This document shows, piece after piece, positions 6,571 to 10,489 of a stretch of 10,489 nucleotides of DNA. Each line of letters begins with the position of its first letter. Positions within the stretch are counted from its first letter, which is position 1. Made by a program: the position numbers and the translations under genes. The DNA is from Bacillota bacterium (GTDB lineage Bacteria; Bacillota; Dethiobacteria; Dethiobacterales; Dethiobacteraceae), in assembly GCA_012841735.1 (NCBI GenBank), contig DUUE01000195.1, positions 1 through 10,489 of the forward strand, written 5' to 3'. The notes below the pieces were generated by a model. The model searched no databases. It worked only from the letters and a program-made list of their open reading frames with translations, and was not told the DNA's origin.

Positions 6571-7032
6571 GTGCAGAAACAACTGGAGGCATACCGGGAA
6601 CAGTTCCGCGACTATAAAATGACCCCTCAGCGCCGCCTGATTCTGCAGACATTGCTGGAAAATCAGGAGCAGCATTTAAGTGCGGAAGAACTTTTTGCCC
6701 TGTTAAAAGAAAAAGACAGGGAGATCGGCCTTGCCACAGTTTATCGGACACTGGAGCTGATGGAAGCTTTAAATATTGTGCATAAGCTGAATTTTGGTGA
6801 CGGCCGCAGCCGCTATGAACTGTGCCAGCCCCAGGCGGAGCACCAGCATCATCATCTTGTCTGCCTGCAGTGCGGCCGCATTTTGGAAGTAAAAGAAGAT
6901 TTGCTGCACCAGCTCGAAACTTTGATTGAAAAAGAACACGGTTTCCAGATACTTGACCACCGTGTTTCTTTTTATGGCTACTGCAGTGAATGCAGGAAAA
7001 GCAAAGCAACCGGGGAGGATAACGATGAATAA
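6571..7032 (+). CDS. fur: Fur-family metal-dependent transcriptional regulator
   Basis: Winged-helix DNA-binding repressor that senses metal, 153 residues. The DNA-binding part (about 1-85) contains TPQRRLILQTLLEN (18-31) and the recognition segment IGLATVYRTLELMEALNIV (52-70). The dimer and metal part has HQHHHLVCLQCG (91-102), an acidic stretch and KEHGFQILDH (121-130). The structural zinc site is two CxxC pairs, C98/C101 and C138/C141. Alignment by eye is closest to B. subtilis Fur (iron) in HHHLxCLxCG and DHRVSFYG; PerR and Zur are less likely but not excluded. Several GTG codons compete (6562, 6568, 6571); 6571 is chosen because GGGGTGA at 6559-6565 sits at a good distance. The gene sits between a phosphate carrier and a YibE/F protein and overlaps the latter by 8 bases. 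No Fur box was seen nearby, so targets may be elsewhere. Confidence 0.9.
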   Translation: MQKQLEAYREQFRDYKMTPQRRLILQTLLENQEQHLSAEELFALLKEKDREIGLATVYRTLELMEALNIVHKLNFGDGRSRYELCQPQAEHQHHHLVCLQCGRILEVKEDLLHQLETLIEKEHGFQILDHRVSFYGYCSECRKSKATGEDNDE

Positions 7033-8194
7033 GCGTGCAAACAGGGCACGGCTTTGTGTCGGCCTTTTTTTACTGCCGGTGATCCTTATTCTTTGTGCCG
7101 CCGGCGCCGGTGCGGCGCCTGACGGCACTGACGAAGCAATACAGCTGCGCGGCCGGGTGCTTTCTGTGGAAAACCTGGAACCGGGGGAAGAATTGGCCGG
7201 GTTTGTGACCACGGAACAGCTGGCAAGGGTGGAAATCACCGCCGGCAAGTATAAGGGAGAAATTTATACACTGCTTAATTACCTGACGGACCACCCTTAT
7301 TTTGATATTGTCCTGGAACCGGGCGACAGGGTGCTTTTGCGCGGGGAGGTGGATGCGGCGGGCCGGCTGCGGGCGGTGGAACTGGAAGACCGTATCCGTG
7401 ACAACTATCTTTACCTGCTGGGCGGCCTTTTTATCCTGCTGTTGGTGCTGATTGGCCGCCGCAAGGGCTTAATTACGGTGGTGACACTGGGCATAACAGT
7501 GGCCTGTGTTTTCGGCATCCTGCTGCCACTCCTGCTGCGCGGCTATGCGCCTATTCCCCTGGCGGTCCTGGTCTCGGCGGTTGTAACTTTTATTACCCTG
7601 GTGGCATTAAACGGGCTGCAGCGGAAAACTTTTGCCGCTCTTATCGGCACGGTGGGCGGCGTGCTGGTGGCGGGGCTTTTGGCTTATTTTGCCGGCACTG
7701 CCGCCAATCTTACGGGGTTCTCCAGTGAGGAAGCCCAGATGTTGCAGTTCATGGAGCTTGGCACCATTGATGTCCGGGGACTGCTTTTTGCCGGCATTAT
7801 TATCGGCGCCCTGGGGGCAGTGATGGATGTGGCCATGTCCATTGCCGCCGCTTCTCATGAAATCTCCCTGAATGCCCCCGGCATCAGTGTACGGCAGCTG
7901 ATCCGTTCCGCCCTGAATGTGGGCACGGACGTGATGGGGACCATGGCCAATACGCTGATTTTGGCCTACGTGGGGGCATCGCTGCCCTTAATGCTGCTCT
8001 TTTTGGGCATGGACACGCCGCTGCTTTCCATTGTCAACCGTGACCTGGTGGCAACGGAGGTTATCCGGGCCATGGCGGGCAGTATCGGTATTATTGCCGC
8101 CGTCCCGCTGACCGCCATCACCTCAGGCCTGCTGCGCTCTGCCGCTGCGGAAACGGCACAGGCACTAAATCAGGAAATAAAAAAAGAAGGGTAA
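7025..8194 (+). CDS. YibE/F family multipass membrane protein
   Basis: Member of the YibE/F-like family (PF07907); the biochemical function is not established. The product is 389 residues. An N-terminal signal or anchor (MNKRANRAR then LCVGLFLLPVILILCAAGAGA, 1-30) leads to an extracytoplasmic domain (about 31-125) rich in beta-type sequence such as GEIYTLLNYLTDHP and LEPGDRVLLRGEV. Then come about seven or eight membrane helices between 128 and 370. Family-typical conserved segments are GALGAVMDVAMSIAAASHEI (261-280) and NVGTDVMGTMANTLILAYVG (298-317). ATG 7025 follows GGGGAGGATAACG, a strong site inside the end of fur, so it is translationally coupled to the regulator. A role in transport of a metal or small solute fits the fur linkage but is inference. 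Its stop codon lies within the following terminator stem. Confidence 0.9.
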   Translation: MNKRANRARLCVGLFLLPVILILCAAGAGAAPDGTDEAIQLRGRVLSVENLEPGEELAGFVTTEQLARVEITAGKYKGEIYTLLNYLTDHPYFDIVLEPGDRVLLRGEVDAAGRLRAVELEDRIRDNYLYLLGGLFILLLVLIGRRKGLITVVTLGITVACVFGILLPLLLRGYAPIPLAVLVSAVVTFITLVALNGLQRKTFAALIGTVGGVLVAGLLAYFAGTAANLTGFSSEEAQMLQFMELGTIDVRGLLFAGIIIGALGAVMDVAMSIAAASHEISLNAPGISVRQLIRSALNVGTDVMGTMANTLILAYVGASLPLMLLFLGMDTPLLSIVNRDLVATEVIRAMAGSIGIIAAVPLTAITSGLLRSAAAETAQALNQEIKKEG

Positions 8195-8224
8195 GCAGCA
8201 ATCTTGCCTGCCCTTCTTTTTTTT
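8179..8224. terminator. Bidirectional intrinsic terminator between yibE/F and larC
   Basis: Seven A residues and GAAGGG (8179-8191) pair with CCCTTC and eight T residues (8211-8224), with inner GCA/TGC pairing. On either strand the stem is followed by a U-run, so it can stop both the + strand operon and the converging larBC transcript. The TAA stop of the yibE/F gene (8192-8194) lies right after the first arm. Confidence 0.93.
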
Positions 8225-8235
8225 CAGTCTTCCTT

Positions 8236-9432
8236 TTAATCTTCTGCGGGAAAACGTTCCTGCTTTTTCTTTTGCTGCCAGGCGGCCAGGGCGGCGGCAT
8301 AAATTTCTTTCAGAGGGGTGCCTGTCCCGGCTGCCAGGGCGGCGCAGTCTTCATATTCCGGAGAGGCATTGAGCAGGCGGCCGTCCAGTTCGCCCAGCTT
8401 GATGCGCACAAGCCCGTAGGGCGTTTTTACTTCCACACTGCGCCGGTTAAGCATCAGCTTGTCCGCAGTGGTCCTGCGCACTCCCAGGGTGGTGGTTTCG
8501 GCAAAGAGCGCCTGCAGGACCGCTTCTTCATGGGGGGAATGGACCAGCACTGTCACCATGGTACCCGGGCGGCCTTTTTTCATGAGGACTGGTGTTAAAG
8601 TCACATCAACCGCCCCGGCGTCCGCCAGCTTCCCGGCCAGGTAACCGTAAAACTCCGGGTTCATGTCATCAATGGTCGCTTCATACACGGTAACCGTGGC
8701 GGCGGCAAGGCCTGCGGCCCGTGCTTTGCCCACAGTCACCCGCAGCACATTGGGCCGGGCCAGTTCCCTGCTGCCCGCGCCGTAGCCGGTTTTAAGCACC
8801 GTCATGGCGGGCGGGGGGCCGAAAGTGGCAATAGTGGTGAGAATGGCGGCTCCGGTGGGTGTGAGCAGTTCGCCCTCCGCACAAGGGGCAGAGACGGGGA
8901 CGCCGCGCAGCAGTTCCAGGGTGGCCGGTGCCGGCACCGGCAGGACACCGTGGGCGCATTCCACGGTGCCGCAGCCTGTCTGCAGGGGGGAAGAATAAAT
9001 TTTTTCCGCCCCCAGGTCTGCCAGGGCGGCCGCCGTCCCCACAATGTCCACAATGGAATCCACCGCCCCCACTTCGTGGAAATGGACTTTTTCCGGCGGC
9101 ACACCGTGGACTTTGCCTTCCGCTGCGGCCAGGCGGGTAAAGACGGCCAGGCTCACTTCCCTGACCCGGGGGGAAAGGCCGCTTGCCAAAAGCATGTTCT
9201 TAATATCATGAAAGTGGCGGTGCGGCTGGTCTTTTTCCCGCACCCTGACATGTACTTTGAGGGCGTTGATCCCTTTTTTGTTTACCCGTTCCGTCTCCAG
9301 TTCAAAGCCCGTAAGCGGCAGCCTGGCCAGCTCGGATCTCACCGCTTCCTCCCGGGAGCCTGCGTCCAGCAGCGCTCCCAGGATCATATCGCCGGCAGCA
9401 CCGCTGAAACAGTCAAAATAAAGGATTTTCAT
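8236..9432 (-). CDS. larC: Nickel-pincer cofactor biosynthesis protein LarC (nickel insertion enzyme)
   Basis: In the known pathway LarC is a CTP-dependent cyclometallase that inserts nickel into pyridinium-3,5-bisthiocarboxylic acid mononucleotide, giving the cofactor of lactate racemase (LarA) and relatives. The 398-residue protein begins with the LarC/DUF111 signature ILYFDCFSGAAGDM (3-16). A His-rich HRHFHDI (71-77) and VHFHEVGAVDSIVDIVG (116-132) are likely metal ligands, followed by GELLTPTGAAILTT (187-200) and the C-terminal domain with MKKGRPGT (284-291). Unlike Lactiplantibacillus plantarum, where LarC is made as two parts joined by programmed frameshifting, this is one uninterrupted frame. 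ATG at 9432 follows GGGAGGGGGAG on this strand and overlaps the stop of larB by 4 bases. The tail ends in a Lys/Gln-rich stretch before the shared terminator. Confidence 0.95.
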   Translation of the reverse strand: MKILYFDCFSGAAGDMILGALLDAGSREEAVRSELARLPLTGFELETERVNKKGINALKVHVRVREKDQPHRHFHDIKNMLLASGLSPRVREVSLAVFTRLAAAEGKVHGVPPEKVHFHEVGAVDSIVDIVGTAAALADLGAEKIYSSPLQTGCGTVECAHGVLPVPAPATLELLRGVPVSAPCAEGELLTPTGAAILTTIATFGPPPAMTVLKTGYGAGSRELARPNVLRVTVGKARAAGLAAATVTVYEATIDDMNPEFYGYLAGKLADAGAVDVTLTPVLMKKGRPGTMVTVLVHSPHEEAVLQALFAETTTLGVRRTTADKLMLNRRSVEVKTPYGLVRIKLGELDGRLLNASPEYEDCAALAAGTGTPLKEIYAAALAAWQQKKKQERFPAED

Positions 9433-10202
9433 GCCCGGCTCCCCCTCCCGCCGGACCTGACCCGGTTAATGAGGGCGGCCATATAACCGCCGCCAAAACC
9501 GTTGTCAATATTGACCACAGCCACACCGGTGGCGCAGGTGTTCAGCATGGTCAGCAGGGCGGAGAGTCCGCCGAAACTGGCGCCGTAGCCCACAGAAGTG
9601 GGAACGGCAATGACGGGGCTGTCCACCAGGCCGCCCACCACGCTGGCCAGCGCACCTTCCATCCCGGCCACCACCACCAGCACATTGGCGGCCTGCAGGC
9701 GATCCTGGCTGGCCAGCAGGCGGTGAATCCCGGAAACACCAACATCATAGAGCCGTTCCACCTGGGCACCCATCAGTTCCGCCGTCAGTGCCGCCTCCTC
9801 CGCCACTGCCAGGTCGGCCGTCCCCGCCGCCACCACCAGCACCAGGCCTTCTTTTTTCCCTTCCGGGTCACGGTTAACCACAATACACTTGGGCAGGGCG
9901 TAATATTCGGCCCCGGGCAGGACAGCTTTCACCGCAGCGTAAACATGCTTGTCGGCCCGGGTGGCCAAGATGCTCCTGGTGGACTCTGCCATGCGCGAGA
10001 TGATACTTACTATCTGTTCCGTCGTTTTGCCGGGACAGTAAATTACTTCCGGAAAACCCTGGCGCAGTGCGCGGTGGTGGTCCACCTTGGCAAAACCCAG
10101 GTCTTCATATCCCAATGTACGCAGTCTCTCCAGTGCTTCATCAATGGTCAGGTCTCCGGCCTGCACATTAGCGAGCAGGCTGCGGAGGTATTTTTTGTCC
10201 AT
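9429..10202 (-). CDS. larB: LarB, pyridinium-3,5-biscarboxylic acid mononucleotide synthase
   Basis: First enzyme of nickel-pincer cofactor synthesis: it carboxylates the pyridinium ring of nicotinic acid adenine dinucleotide and cleaves the AMP part. The 257-residue product has a LarB-specific N-terminal segment (1-115, with DHHRALRQGFPEVIYCPGKT at 41-60) followed by a PurE-like AIR-carboxylase fold (about 118-250). In that fold are VVAAGTADLAVAEEAA (123-138), DVGVSGIHRL (153-162), VVAGMEGALASVVGGL (177-192) and PTSVGYGASFGG (201-212). Cys223 in NTCATGVAVVNIDNG aligns by eye with the catalytic Cys221 of the L. plantarum enzyme. An in-frame TAA two codons upstream makes ATG 10202 the earliest possible start. 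The consensus GGAGG is 14 bases away, further than usual; a weaker AGGT is 7 bases away. It is the first gene of the larBC pair. Confidence 0.95.
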   Translation of the reverse strand: MDKKYLRSLLANVQAGDLTIDEALERLRTLGYEDLGFAKVDHHRALRQGFPEVIYCPGKTTEQIVSIISRMAESTRSILATRADKHVYAAVKAVLPGAEYYALPKCIVVNRDPEGKKEGLVLVVAAGTADLAVAEEAALTAELMGAQVERLYDVGVSGIHRLLASQDRLQAANVLVVVAGMEGALASVVGGLVDSPVIAVPTSVGYGASFGGLSALLTMLNTCATGVAVVNIDNGFGGGYMAALINRVRSGGRGSRA

Positions 10203-10442
10203 ACTTTATACCTGTACCTCCTTCCTGGTCTTATCCTTAAATGTACCATAATTCTCCGGGAAAAATAAACAGGCGGGCAGAAATTTATCCCTTCCCGGGC
10301 AGACTATAACGGCGGCAGGATATCCGAAAAATTTTGTCGAACTAAAACCGGAAAGCTGACGGCACATTGTGTACTTGGCATTTCCTTTTGTTTGTGATAT
10401 AAATCCTACAGTAAGGTAAGTCAGCGGAAAAGTGGTGGCGCG
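10203..10442. other. Divergent intergenic region between larB and an unidentified gene
   Basis: It holds the larB ribosome site (CCTCC on the + strand, 10217-10221) and the rightward promoter at 10375-10403. For larB only weak - strand promoter candidates appear, such as TATAGT near 10304-10309 with a poor -35. I see no clear operator; the AAAATTTT near 10328-10335 is symmetric but short. Confidence 0.5.
10375..10403 (+). promoter_or_regulatory. Sigma-A promoter facing right
   Basis: TTGGCA (10375-10380) and TATAAA (10398-10403) are 17 bases apart, and a TG one base before the -10 makes it an extended -10 promoter. Transcription would start near 10410, leaving about 33 bases before the GTG at 10443. 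Confidence 0.8.
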
Positions 10443-10489
10443 GTGAGAAAAACAGAGGCGGGAACTTTTGTCTTTGACGGCCGCACGCC
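10443..10489 (+). CDS. Start of an unidentified gene, cut by the window end
   Basis: An open frame from GTG 10443 reads MRKTEAGTFVFDGRT and continues past the edge. Support comes from the promoter at 10375-10403 and the purine-rich GGAAAAGTGGTGGCG before it, though that ribosome site is mediocre. Fifteen residues are too few to assign a family. As the divergent neighbour of larBC it could belong to nickel or lactate metabolism, but nothing in the visible residues shows this. Confidence 0.45.
   Translation, partial: MRKTEAGTFVFDGRT

Noticed and set aside
9723..10268. A 181-codon + strand frame opposite larB
   Set aside because: Antisense to a clear LarB gene and running through its promoter region; composition not protein-like.
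10391..10405. A Rex (redox) operator over the right-hand promoter
   Set aside because: Only a half-site-like TTGTGA is present; the mirrored half is missing.

Overview
The window is a gene-dense stretch of a moderately GC-rich, endospore-forming Firmicute, most likely a member of the Clostridia. The evidence is sigG and spoIIR, which occur only in spore formers, GTG starts with strong Shine-Dalgarno sites, tight operons, and the rpmE / DUF1385 / prfA / prmC gene order common in that group. The species cannot be fixed from the sequence. No mobile element, CRISPR array, tRNA or rRNA was found.

Left part (1-3350, + strand): a gene-free leader, rpmE (zinc-ribbon ribosomal protein L31), a two-tier hairpin that looks like a terminator or attenuator, then a tightly packed set of yqhQ (DUF1385 membrane protein), prfA (release factor 1) and prmC (the methyltransferase that modifies release factors). 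It ends at a strong intrinsic terminator. The theme is translation: prmC modifies the GGQ motif of the product of the gene it overlaps.

Middle (3393-4845, + strand): a sporulation pair, sigG (late forespore sigma factor) overlapping spoIIR (the signal that activates sigma-E in the mother cell). In front of sigG is a sequence matching the sigma-F promoter pattern I recall (GTTTA, 15 bases, GGCAATACTA). If real, one early-forespore promoter would make both the next forespore sigma factor and the signal to the mother cell.

Then (4850-8224, + strand): a consensus housekeeping promoter (TTGAAA, 17 bases, TATAAT) drives an apparent operon of a Na+/phosphate cotransporter-like protein with a PhoU-like tail, a Fur-family metalloregulator, and a YibE/F membrane protein. 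It ends in a bidirectional terminator shared with the converging lar genes.

Right part (8236-10202, - strand): larB and larC, two of the three enzymes that make the nickel-pincer nucleotide cofactor of lactate racemase-type enzymes. The third enzyme (LarE) and a client enzyme (LarA type) are not in the window. Divergent from them, a good promoter (TTGGCA, 17 bases, TATAAA with an upstream TG) leads into the first codons of an unidentified gene cut by the window edge.

No wholly new system is evident. The points most worth checking are the sigG-spoIIR coupling under a predicted sigma-F promoter, the Fur-containing operon with the poorly understood YibE/F protein, and the larBC pair with its unknown divergent neighbour.
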